A stretch of 23,290 nucleotides of DNA from a virus. The position numbers and the translations under genes were made by a program. Below the pieces are notes generated by a model, which saw only the letters and a program-made list of their open reading frames with translations, ran no database searches and was not told where the DNA came from. The stretch's first letter is position 1. Every line of letters begins with the position of its first letter. The stretch covers positions 1-23,290 of the IMG/VR virus record IMGVR_UViG_3300025164_000825. The stretch is one strand, 5' to 3'. Positions 1 through 6,610 of this stretch are shown one piece after another.

Positions 1-219
1 GACCCTCACCTGCGCCACCGGCAGACGATCGTGGACGTGGAGGAGCCGGAGCGTGACCGCCGCCCGCAGGTAGGAGTGATGGTCAAGCTGTCCGAGACGC
101 CGGGCGCGATACGCAGCCCGGCGCCCGAGTTGGGCCAGCATACTCGGGAGATCCTGACCGAGCTGGGTTACGACAAGCGGGCCATAGCGGCCCTTAGGCA
201 GGCACAGGCCATCGGCTAA
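1..219 (+). CDS. CaiB/BaiF-type CoA-transferase, C-terminal fragment
   Basis: The first frame is open from base 1 to a TAA at 217-219, giving the last 72 residues of a protein whose start lies outside the window. The segment KLSETPGAIRSPAPELGQHT and the following ILTELGY are the typical C-terminal signature of family III CoA-transferases (CaiB/BaiF, formyl-CoA transferase group), where the R-x-P-A-P-x-L-G-Q-H stretch closes the CoA-binding fold. Such enzymes move CoA between short organic acids. An acyl-CoA dehydrogenase follows 70 nt downstream on the same strand, so the two look like one bacterial acyl-CoA catabolic operon. Nothing here is phage-like; it belongs to a different replicon from the rest of the window. 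Family assignment is confident from the motif, substrate unknown. Confidence 0.8.
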   Translation, partial: DPHLRHRQTIVDVEEPERDRRPQVGVMVKLSETPGAIRSPAPELGQHTREILTELGYDKRAIAALRQAQAIG

Positions 220-289
220 GACGAACGCCCCGTAATTCGCCAGCCCTGGTGTCGTGCCCCTGGCTTCCCAAGAGAAGGAGGCAAGAGCC

Positions 290-727
290 GTGAACTTTCG
301 TTTCAGCGAAGAGGAAGAAGCCTTCCGCAACGAGGTGCAGGAATTCATCGCCGAGGAGATGACGGACGAGATCCGCTCGCGCTGGTTGGGCGGCCTGCTG
401 GATACTGCGGAGCGTCGGGAGTTTGTCACCAAGATGGCGCGGCGGGGCTGGCTCGCCATGGGCTTTCCAAAGGAGTACGGCGGCACGGGCGAAGCCATGC
501 CGTACGCCCAGTACATCCTCAACGAGGAGCTGCACAAGGCGCAGGCGCCGATCGTCGGAAAGAACCTGGGCGTCGTCGTCAACACGCTGCTCCACCACGG
601 CAGCGAGCAGCTCAAGCGCGAGTTCGTCCCGCGCATCCTGCGCAACGAGATCCAGTGGGCGCTCGCCTACACGGAGCCCGAGGCCGGCTCCGACCTGGCG
701 AACATGCAGATGCGCGCCGTCATCGAC
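290..727 (+). CDS. Acyl-CoA dehydrogenase, N-terminal part, cut off at a chimeric join
   Basis: The GTG at 290 is chosen because AGGAGG lies at 276-281 with an 8-nt spacer. The product begins NFRFSEEEEAFRNEV and continues through GFPKEYGG, ILNEEL and AYTEPEAGSDL. These are the N-terminal helical domain and the conserved T-E-P-x-A-G-S-D-L flavin/substrate motif of acyl-CoA dehydrogenases (FAD-dependent alpha,beta-desaturation of acyl-CoA). Only about 145 of the usual 380 or so residues are present. After RAV at 716-721 the expected N-G-x-K flavoprotein motif is missing, and the sequence becomes the antisense of a phage virion gene. The frame stays open by chance to 1258, but that part has no dehydrogenase character. 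It sits behind the CaiB-type gene in an apparent operon. Confidence 0.85.
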
Positions 728-733
728 ATTGAG
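719..733. other. Chimeric junction between bacterial operon and phage genome
   Basis: Left of this point the plus strand encodes a well-conserved acyl-CoA dehydrogenase. Right of it the minus strand encodes a phage internal virion protein (reading DEIEIEKLFPTPLNVDD toward the join). Both proteins stop making sense within a few codons of each other. The bases GTCATCGAC (719-727) fit either reading and may be a short shared patch. No integrase, att-like repeat or terminal repeat is visible here. Confidence 0.75.
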
Positions 734-1810
734 TGGGGTGGGAAACAGCTTCTCGATCTCGATCTCATCCAGCGCGCGGCGAATGGCGGGATCGGCGTCG
801 GGGCCAAGCGCCGCAGCGAGCTCGCGCATGGCATCCTCGTCGCCATCGGCGGCGCGGCGCAGCGTCGAGCCTTCCGGCGCATTGCGCGCGGCCTGCTCCA
901 GCGCTTCCATGGGCGGAAGGGGATCGGCGCCGCGATACACGCGCGGGGCTGGTGGTGCGGTCTCCGCAGCACGGCCCTCGGGAAGGCCGGGAAGTCTTGC
1001 GCCCGTGTGTTCGGCGCCGCCCGGTGCTGGCTCATCGGGGCCGAGATAGGGCCGCCCCGCCAGCCGCCGCCCGCCGCGAACGAGACCGCGCACGCCCGCA
1101 TCGAGACCAAACCCGAAAACCGCCGCGCCGCCGACATTGATCGCCGCCTGGCCAAGGCCGTAATCCATCCCGGCTTCCTTGCGCCAGGACTGCACGGCTG
1201 GCTGGATCGCCGCTTCAGTGGCGGCGTTCGCCGCGCCCTGCTTCAGCCCCATCCATAGCAGGCCCTTCGCGCCCTTGGCCGCATGTCCGGCGGGACCGAC
1301 TGCCATGGTAAAGATGTTCACCGGATCATGCATCGCGCCATAAAAGCCGCCGGCAAGCCGGGCACTCCAGGCCGCCAGGCCGCCCGATGAGCGCGACCAG
1401 ACATCCTCTGAACGCTTCTCGGCCGAAAGAGCCAGTGCTTTGGCGTCTTCGGACACCGGGCGATGCGGGGCAATGACCTCGCGCTGTTCGGGATGCTGCT
1501 CCGCCAGTCCCTCGATCTGGCTCTGAAACGCGGCGTGCGGATCGGTTTCCTCCTGGATGCCAAAGCCCGCCATGGATGACGGTCCCGCCGAATTGGTGAC
1601 GGGATTGCTCAGCTCCGTGCCCACCGCCCCCTTGATGTCGTCGATGCGCTTGTCATAGGCGCGCTCGAATGCGACCAGCCGGGAATTGGCGTTCTCGCCC
1701 AGCCGCATGGATTCGAGCGTGGCGTCCAGGATATCGCCGGCAGTGGATTCCTCGCCGCTGGTCGCCGATGAGGTGGGATCGAAGCGCGGTTTTTCCAGAA
1801 ACATCACCAT
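722..1810 (-). CDS. Internal virion (core) protein, C-terminally truncated by the join
   Basis: The gene starts at the ATG ending at 1810, four nucleotides after the TAG of the 921-aa core protein gene, with GGGGGA just upstream. About 363 residues remain before the chimeric junction near 722, so the true C-terminus is lost. The protein starts MVMFLEKPRFDP and is Ala/Gly rich. It carries a stretch at roughly residues 135-230 with several moderately hydrophobic or amphipathic segments (for example GLLWMGLKQGAANAATEAA and INVGGAAVFGFGLDAG), as expected for ejected core proteins that interact with membranes. Its place beside the transglycosylase core gene resembles the T7 gp15/gp16 pair. I see no catalytic motif. 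Assignment as an internal virion protein rests mainly on position. The ORF remains open beyond the join to 194 only because it is antisense to the dehydrogenase. Confidence 0.55.
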
Positions 1811-1814
1811 GACG

Positions 1815-4580
1815 CTATTCCCCCAGCTCGAAGCCGGCCATGCTGGACGGCGCGGTCTGCGGCGTTTCGGGATCGCCAAGGAATAATTCCGGACGGCGCT
1901 TCGACAGGACCGGGCGCAACTGGTGCAGGTCGATCTCGTATATCTCGTCCGGCGCGTCCTGGCGCTTGATCCACTTCTCTTCGCCAGGCGCATCGGGATC
2001 GCCGAGGCTGAGCTTGTAGCGGCCATTGCCGGATTGCACGAGAATGGCGCCCTTCACCCGGCCCAGCGCCACCGGCTGGCCATCGCCGCCCGCCGGCACA
2101 CCAAGCCCCGCCTGCCACAAATCTTGCAGGGTCACCGCCTCGATCACATCGCGCCAGCCATCCTTGGCCACGAATGGTGGCAGGATGATATTGCGCGCCC
2201 CGCGCCATGCCGGATCAGCATCCACGACGCCGCCGTAAGTCTTGCCGTCAACCTCGCGTTCGCCCACCACCTCGCGCAAAGCCTGTTGCCAGACGCTGCT
2301 ATCGAATTCGGTGAGTTGCTGCTTGCGTGCGCGGACTTCATAGATCGCATTGGTGGCGTCGATGATGGCGGTCTCCGTCTTGGGCATGCCAGAAAGTGCA
2401 GAGCCAAGCGCCTCGGTCACTGCCTTGCGCGACTCTTTCTTGGGCGGCGCCACGCTCTCAAACCCCGGCTCCTTGCGCAGTTTCAGGCCATCGGCCGCAT
2501 CGCGCGCGGCGCCGGTCATCCCGGCTTCCGTCACCATGCCGCCGACAATGGCGGCTGTGGGCGAATTCTTGGACAGTTCGGAAAGGATCGCCGGGGCATG
2601 CTCACCCGCCGCGCTGGCGATCATTGCCGTGGTGGCGAGCGTCTTCTCCCCGCCTTCCTCGATCGCCGCCGTCAGCGCCTGCTTCTCATCGTCACGCAGA
2701 TATTTCGGCTCCAGCCCATAGCGCTGGGCGACGATTTCGGCCTGCTTCACCCGCAAGCCAAGAGATGCCTGCGCGGTCTCCGGCGTGGACATATCCACCG
2801 GCTGCACGGCAATCATCCCGATGCGATCCGCCCAGCCGAGGGGATCGGATTTCAGCCCCTGGCGCATGTTGGTCAGCAGCTTGTCCGCCATGGCGAGGCG
2901 CTTGGTGTCGAAACTGGTTGCCCCGCCCTTGCGCAGCCGCTCGGTTTCGGAGCGCACGAAGACATCAAGTTCCTCGGGTGTCACCCTGCGCGCGTTGTCC
3001 TGCCACTTAACGATTTCCTCGGCCTGCATGAAGCTTTGCCGCGTCTCGGCGTCCGCGCCGTCGGCGACACGCTTGCGCAGCGCCTCCATCTGGCCGGGTT
3101 TGGGGGCAAAGCCCTGCTCGGCGATGTTCTCGAAGGCGCGGACATCCTGCGCCACCTCGGCGGCTTCCTGCTTCAGCAGGACGCGCGCCGCCGTCGCATG
3201 CTTCAGACGGTCTTCAGCTGTGAGATGGCGATAAGGGCCGGAATAGGTGTCGGGAGATGATGCCACGCGCGGACCAGTTGCCGCTTCGCCGCCGCCCAAG
3301 CGCGCAACCTTCTCACCCCAGATGCCGATGAAATCCTGGGATGTGACGCTCTCCACCCCATCGGGGAAGCGCTTCTTCATATCATCGGGGATGTTCCCCC
3401 AGATCGCCTGCTTGGCCCAGCCAGCGCCCTTCTGGCGCCCCTCGCCGGTCCCCGCCATGTTCTGCCAGGCGGGCGCGTCGGGGCGCGCCATGTGCGACGC
3501 ATAGCCCGCCTCGCCCTGCTGGTGGACGAGATAGAGATCGAGCGCCGACGGCTGTCTGCCATGCTTCAGTTCGAAGCTTGCCGCCTCCGCCTTCAGTTTT
3601 CGCGCCGCCGCGTCGGCATTGGCATCCGCGTCAAAGATGTCGCCTTCGCCGCCATGCTTGCGGAACTCACTCTCGGAAAGTTGGAACAGCCCCTTATAGC
3701 TGCCGGTCTGTGCGCCCGGACGGCCGCTGCTCTCGATACGGGCGAATGTCGCCAGCAGGCCAGGATCGACGCCATGCTTCCGCGCGGCGTCGGCGATGGC
3801 GGCATTCACGGGCGCGGCGAACGCTCGCACGGGGACGCGCGGCTGGGCAGGCTGCCCCGGCTGCGCGCCGGATACGCCCTTCGACGCCTGTTCCTCGGGC
3901 GCATCTTCCGGCCCATATCCCAGATCGCGCAGCACGTCGCGAGCCTTGGTGCGATCCCCCAGCAGCGTCGTGACATGACGCTCTTCGAGATCGTTCAGCC
4001 CCTTGCGGCGCAACTCGTCCTTTTCACTCGGCGTCAGCCAGGGATTGGCGGCGACGATCTCCTCATATGAGCTGCGCGCCTTGTCGAGATTGCCGCTTTT
4101 GACGAGGATATTGTTCTTGAAATCGTCGATACCGTTGAGGGATGCGCGCTTCTGCTCCGTCCGCGCGAACGTCGCCGCCGGGCGGTAAAGCTGGCGCTCG
4201 GTATCGAACAGCTTGGCGTCGTATTTCTGGCGCTGTTCCGGCGACATGCCGTCGAGGAATCCCTTGGCGCGCTCCTTGTAGCCCTGGGACCATGTTTGCG
4301 CGAAGTTGCCCGCCTGTCCCGGCTCGACATTGCGCGTTGCATCCTCTAGCCCAAGCTCCTCGTTCCATTTGAATTCCTGGAACTTGCGCTCGGTCTCGTA
4401 ATCCTCCGCAGCCTGCTGGTGCTTGACAATATCCATGCCAGCTTCGCCAACGCCGGCAATGCTCTTGCCGAGCGCGATCTGGCCCTTGGCCGCGGCGGAT
4501 GTGTCAACGGTCGCGATGGGACGGCCGGAGCGGGCTGAAGGGACCGGGCCGAGATCGTCGCGTGTCGGAAGTTTTGCCAT
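1815..4580 (-). CDS. Large internal virion protein with lytic transglycosylase domain (T7 gp16-like role)
   Basis: This 921-residue protein begins MAKLPTRDDLGP. Residues about 1-220 are charged and helical. A Pro/Gln-rich linker at about 230-256 precedes a soluble-lytic-transglycosylase (SLT-like) domain at about 258-380: HGVDPGLLATFARIESSG with the probable catalytic Glu at 283, GLFQLSES at 298-305 and LYLVHQQGEAGY at 349-360. Family knowledge says such virion transglycosylases cleave peptidoglycan non-hydrolytically so that the ejected core can cross the periplasm. The remaining 540 residues are helical without a recognised domain. It lies between a gp14-like gene (11 nt upstream) and the truncated core protein gene (4 nt downstream), matching the internal-core cluster of T7-like phages. 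The domain call is confident; the gp16 equivalence is by analogy. Confidence 0.8.
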   Translation of the reverse strand: MAKLPTRDDLGPVPSARSGRPIATVDTSAAAKGQIALGKSIAGVGEAGMDIVKHQQAAEDYETERKFQEFKWNEELGLEDATRNVEPGQAGNFAQTWSQGYKERAKGFLDGMSPEQRQKYDAKLFDTERQLYRPAATFARTEQKRASLNGIDDFKNNILVKSGNLDKARSSYEEIVAANPWLTPSEKDELRRKGLNDLEERHVTTLLGDRTKARDVLRDLGYGPEDAPEEQASKGVSGAQPGQPAQPRVPVRAFAAPVNAAIADAARKHGVDPGLLATFARIESSGRPGAQTGSYKGLFQLSESEFRKHGGEGDIFDADANADAAARKLKAEAASFELKHGRQPSALDLYLVHQQGEAGYASHMARPDAPAWQNMAGTGEGRQKGAGWAKQAIWGNIPDDMKKRFPDGVESVTSQDFIGIWGEKVARLGGGEAATGPRVASSPDTYSGPYRHLTAEDRLKHATAARVLLKQEAAEVAQDVRAFENIAEQGFAPKPGQMEALRKRVADGADAETRQSFMQAEEIVKWQDNARRVTPEELDVFVRSETERLRKGGATSFDTKRLAMADKLLTNMRQGLKSDPLGWADRIGMIAVQPVDMSTPETAQASLGLRVKQAEIVAQRYGLEPKYLRDDEKQALTAAIEEGGEKTLATTAMIASAAGEHAPAILSELSKNSPTAAIVGGMVTEAGMTGAARDAADGLKLRKEPGFESVAPPKKESRKAVTEALGSALSGMPKTETAIIDATNAIYEVRARKQQLTEFDSSVWQQALREVVGEREVDGKTYGGVVDADPAWRGARNIILPPFVAKDGWRDVIEAVTLQDLWQAGLGVPAGGDGQPVALGRVKGAILVQSGNGRYKLSLGDPDAPGEEKWIKRQDAPDEIYEIDLHQLRPVLSKRRPELFLGDPETPQTAPSSMAGFELGE

Positions 4581-4591
4581 TTATCCGTTGC

Positions 4592-5107
4592 TCACTTATA
4601 GCCGTAATAGCCGCCGCCGGACGCCTCGGCCGTCTTCCCGTAGGGCTGCGCGAACTTGCTGGCCATGCTGGAAATGCCCCCAAGGATCGTTCCCAGCGCC
4701 GCCGAGCGTGCGCCGGACAGCGCGGCCTTGCCTTCCATCCGCCGCCCGGCCGCCTGCGCCTCGATGCCGGCGCGGCGCGAGGTTCCGCCATACATCGACA
4801 TCTGCTGCTGGACGGTGCCGTATTTCTCGATCTCGTCGGCCAGTGCGAGCGATGTCGGATCGGTCGCTGTGAAGCCGGACGCGGCGGCTTTGGTGGTCAG
4901 TTCCGACAGCGCCAGTTCTTTCTTGCGCTGATGCTCGAAGCCCTCACGTTGCGCGGCGGCCTGTTCTTCCTTGGCCTTAATGTCAAGCTGGGCGGCTTCG
5001 TAATCGGCGGCAACCTTGGCCTGCTTTCCGGCGGCGATGGTGCCCTGTGCCTGTACGACGCTGCCCATCATGCCGACAACGGCCGAAATCATGGCTAATT
5101 CCGCCAT
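4592..5107 (-). CDS. gp14-like internal virion protein
   Basis: The start is the ATG ending at 5107, preceded by GGAGAG, giving 171 residues; the longer open frame upstream overlaps the GNAT gene and is not credible. The product starts MAELAMISAVVGMMGSVVQA, a short hydrophobic or amphipathic N-terminus. A long Ala/Glu/Gln/Lys helix follows at about residues 25-85 (AAGKQAKVAADYEAAQ, EEQAAAQREGFEHQRKKE). The C-terminus is Gly/Tyr rich. This layout, size and position match the small internal virion or ejection proteins (T7 gp14 type) that insert in the outer membrane after adsorption. The next gene encodes the transglycosylase core protein. No enzyme motif is present. Confidence 0.65.
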   Translation of the reverse strand: MAELAMISAVVGMMGSVVQAQGTIAAGKQAKVAADYEAAQLDIKAKEEQAAAQREGFEHQRKKELALSELTTKAAASGFTATDPTSLALADEIEKYGTVQQQMSMYGGTSRRAGIEAQAAGRRMEGKAALSGARSAALGTILGGISSMASKFAQPYGKTAEASGGGYYGYK

Positions 5108-5111
5108 TGGT

Positions 5112-5483
5112 TCAAGCTCTCCAGCGGTGAAGATATTGGGTGCGGGGATCGAGGTGGAAGCCGAGGCTGTCGAGCCAGCGCAGGGCTGTCGGCTCGGATA
5201 GATCGGCGTCGGCGTAGATGAATTTGATGCCGTCGCGCCTGGCATCCGCAAGGAAGCGGATTGCGGCACGGGCTATCGTCATTTTATAGGGCCGGGCGTC
5301 TTCGGTGAGATCGCAGAAGCCGAGCCAGCGGCCACGGTGGAGGACAACGCCAGCGAGCCCGACAATGCGGCCGTCGAGTTCGCCCACCATCGCGCGGATG
5401 GTCGGCTTGTTCGGCATCGGGGAAAAGGCTTCGATGTCCTCGCGGGTGGCGGGGCGGATGGTCAGGCTAGGCGTCTTGCTCAT
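5112..5483 (-). CDS. GNAT-family N-acetyltransferase at the T7 gp13 position
   Basis: The 123-residue product begins with a beta strand and the pattern LTIRPATREDIEAF (residues 7-20) typical of GNAT N-termini. It continues with GRIVGLAGVVLHRGRWLGF (38-56), a central strand block, an alpha-3-like helix TIARAAIRFLADAR (69-82), and the C-terminal IYADADLSEPTALRWLDSLGFH (89-110), where the A-x-x-x-L-x-x-L-G-F motif is the classical end of the fold. The canonical Q/R-x-x-G-x-G/A pyrophosphate loop is poor, so the acetyl-CoA binding site may be altered. Small GNAT-like proteins often occupy this position (between tail and internal-core genes) in podophages. The start overlaps the end of the upstream gene by 17 nt. 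Substrate unknown. Confidence 0.7.
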   Translation of the reverse strand: MSKTPSLTIRPATREDIEAFSPMPNKPTIRAMVGELDGRIVGLAGVVLHRGRWLGFCDLTEDARPYKMTIARAAIRFLADARRDGIKFIYADADLSEPTALRWLDSLGFHLDPRTQYLHRWRA

Positions 5484-5733
5484 CCATCAAGGCGTTGAGG
5501 TGGTCGTGCTCTGGCGACATTTCAGCGTTCTTGATCGCCTCAATCCATTCGTCGGAGAGGTCTTTGGTTAGTCCGACGCGCCGCCGATCAATCTCCTCCC
5601 GCGCCTCCTCGCGAAGCAAATCCCGGCACTCCAGCACATTGAGCAGGTCGAGCAGCTTCCTCGGGGTGCGGTCGCGCATCATCGACAACGCGATCTTGTA
5701 TGCCGCCAAGATGCGCCGCTGATCTTCGGTCAT
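5467..5733 (-). CDS. Hypothetical phage protein, charged helical, 88 aa
   Basis: This small acidic and basic helical protein starts MTEDQRRILAAYK and contains repeated Leu-rich helix segments (KLLDLLNVLECRDLLREEA). It ends in an acidic tail. No known domain is recognised. Its ATG overlaps the stop of the preceding gene as ATGA (5730-5733), and its 3' end overlaps the GNAT gene by 17 nt, so it is translationally coupled in the block between tail and core genes. It has no signal peptide or membrane segment. It could be a small accessory or assembly factor, but the sequence alone does not say. Confidence 0.6.
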   Translation of the reverse strand: MTEDQRRILAAYKIALSMMRDRTPRKLLDLLNVLECRDLLREEAREEIDRRRVGLTKDLSDEWIEAIKNAEMSPEHDHLNALMDEQDA

Positions 5734-5969
5734 GCGCCGTACATTTCGATTTCAGCGGGGTGGAGGTGATAGAGCCAAAGATCGGCTACCTCATCGCGGA
5801 TGCCTGTCTTGGCAAACGCCCTGGAACGCCGCTGATACTTCCTCTTCCAATAGGCGTTATCGCCCGCCTTCGCGAACATGGCGCGGCGGCGACGACAGCG
5901 ACGGCTGAAAGCATCCACCTCACCGCCACAGATCGTGCGGATGTCTGGTCCCTTTCTCATGCACATCAT
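5730..5969 (-). CDS. Hypothetical basic phage protein, 79 aa
   Basis: The start at 5969 is chosen because its ATG overlaps the TGA of the upstream gene (ATGA at 5966-5969). The product starts MMCMRKGPDI and is strongly basic in the middle (FSRRCRRRRAMF, YWKRKYQRRSRAF). It then has a hydrophobic helical end with DEVADLWLYHLHPAE. The Arg-rich segment suggests nucleic-acid contact, but no family is recognised. The whole gene is coupled on both sides by four-base overlaps. The open frame upstream of the chosen start lies inside the preceding gene and is a shadow. Confidence 0.6.
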   Translation of the reverse strand: MMCMRKGPDIRTICGGEVDAFSRRCRRRRAMFAKAGDNAYWKRKYQRRSRAFAKTGIRDEVADLWLYHLHPAEIEMYGA

Positions 5970-6226
5970 CTCACCCCAATCACCACCGCTTGCGGAAAAT
6001 GCCTCCGCGCCTCCATCACCCTGGCGAAGGCTTCCGCCTGATCCTTGTCCGTCCATTTCAGGAAATCCCACACCACGCGCTTGTTGGATGCATCAACCGC
6101 GCCGAACATCCTGCCGATCTGGGGTGGCGTCAGCGGGGAATGCGCGGCGACATAGGCTTCGAAGGCTGGGCGGTTGAACGACGCTTCTGCCAATTGGCGA
6201 TCCCGGTTCTGCTCTTTGCAGAACAC
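5966..6226 (-). CDS. Hypothetical phage protein whose start lies in a tRNA-like structure, 86 aa
   Basis: No ATG is available near the start of the good coding stretch. In-frame GTG codons occur at 6232-6230 and 6226-6224, and a TTG at 6193-6191. I prefer GTG 6226 because GAGG (6240-6237) lies 10 nt upstream; the GTG at 6232 is only 4 nt from that sequence. From there the product reads (M)FCKEQNRDRQLAEA, then NRPAFEAYVAAH, PPQIGRMFGAVD, KRVVWDFLKWT and EARRHFP, compact and phage-like with no known domain. Its first codons and its ribosome-binding site sit inside the long tRNA-like RNA described at 6209-6323. It ends in an ATGA overlap with the next gene. Existence of the gene is likely, the exact start is not settled. 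Confidence 0.6.
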   Translation of the reverse strand: MFCKEQNRDRQLAEASFNRPAFEAYVAAHSPLTPPQIGRMFGAVDASNKRVVWDFLKWTDKDQAEAFARVMEARRHFPQAVVIGVR

Positions 6227-6323
6227 CCGCACCGGACCTCTAACCAGCTGAGGTACATCTGGCCGAAGCCGATGGCGGGAATCGAACCCGCGACTTCCGA
6301 TGCGGATGCTCCGCAAAAAGCAG
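6209..6323 (-). ncRNA. Circularly permuted tRNA-like RNA with capped acceptor stem and 27-bp anticodon helix
   Basis: Read on the minus strand, the parts of a tRNA appear in permuted order. First is the 3' side of an anticodon-type helix (6323-6297), then a 5-nt variable loop AAGTC (6296-6292). The T arm GCGGG-TTCGATT-CCCGC follows (6291-6275). An acceptor-like stem CATCGGC (6274-6268) is joined by a TTCG loop (6267-6264) to GCC-A-GATG (6263-6256), giving 7 bp with one bulged A. Then come TA (positions 8-9), the D arm CCTC-AGCTGGTTA-GAGG (6253-6237), T26, and the other helix strand (6235-6209). The two helix strands pair over 27 consecutive positions without mismatch, five being G.U. On the plus strand those five would be C-A, so the fold belongs to minus-strand RNA. 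Conserved tRNA bases T8, A14, G15, G18, G19, A21, C48, T54, T55, C56 and A58 are all in place. It lies just before a small gene and contains that gene's probable RBS. Function unknown. Confidence 0.7.
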
Positions 6324-6354
6324 GTGCTGGCGGGCCGGGCGCTACTCCGGCTCC

Positions 6355-6432
6355 TCGCGGGGATGGAAGTCGAATCCATATCTGCGGCACGTCGTGCGAA
6401 GCCGCCGCCTTGAACCATTTAGCCACCCCACG
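6355..6432 (-). tRNA. tRNA-like gene with a 12-nt anticodon loop (possible CGC anticodon)
   Basis: The minus strand folds as a cloverleaf. The acceptor stem is CGTGGGG (6432-6426) with CCCCGCG (6362-6356), 7 bp with one G.T pair, and discriminator A at 6355. TG follows at positions 8-9. The D arm GCT-AAATGGTTCAA-GGC resembles serine/leucine-type D arms, and the T arm ATGGA-TTCGACT-TCCAT has a canonical loop. The anticodon stem GCGGC/GCCGC closes a loop of 12 nt, five more than normal. Its first seven bases TTCGCAC would be a standard loop with T33, anticodon CGC and A37, followed by an extra GACGT. No CCA is encoded (GGA follows). It could be a decayed tRNA, a tRNA with a mini-insertion, or a decoy. 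Confidence 0.5.
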
Positions 6433-6520
6433 AGGCTATCCATGACGAGTGCGATGGGTATGTCTGCTTTCCACACTGCCGCCAGTCTTGAGGCTCAACC
6501 CCTTTCAGAGTGAGCGAACA

Positions 6521-6585
6521 ATCATCCCGAAGGACTCGAACCTTCGCCAGCCCCCGGCTACGGGCCACGCATCCAGGCAGGATGA
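6521..6585 (-). ncRNA. Short tRNA-like element lacking a normal D arm
   Basis: On the minus strand a standard T arm GAAGG-TTCGAGT-CCTTC is followed by GGGATGA (6528-6522). That strand pairs over 7 bp with TCATCCT (6585-6579). Only 33 nt lie between the acceptor strand and the T stem, against about 41 in a normal tRNA. A stem such as GCCC/GGGC with a loop around GTAGCCG could serve as anticodon arm, which leaves about 13 nt where the D arm should be. G8 replaces the usual T8, and the discriminator is T. I call it tRNA-like, not a functional tRNA. The octamer GCCTGGAT occurs twice here (6592-6585 and 6578-6571). Confidence 0.35.
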
Positions 6586-6610
6586 TCCAGGCTACCCGCC
6601 GTTTTCCTTG

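Noticed and set aside
728-1258. Continuation of the acyl-CoA dehydrogenase frame on the plus strand
   Set aside because: After the junction the translation is the antisense of the phage gene and has no dehydrogenase motifs.
194-2026. A single 610-aa minus-strand frame running through the bacterial part and the phage gene
   Set aside because: The right part (below MVMFLEK) is a real phage gene, but left of about 720 it is the exact antisense of a conserved acyl-CoA dehydrogenase, and right of 1810 it overlaps the core protein gene in another frame.
6209-6323. Two-piece (permuted) alphaproteobacterial tmRNA
   Set aside because: tmRNA has no canonical 4-bp D stem with a GG-containing loop, and no tag-peptide reading frame or pseudoknots are visible near it.
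6209-6352. Conventional tRNA reading using GCCGGAG (6351-6345) as acceptor 5' strand with a long variable arm
   Set aside because: It gives one acceptor mismatch, a very weak D stem and no proper 5-bp anticodon stem, while the permuted fold explains all parts, including the 27-bp helix. It could still be an alternative fold.
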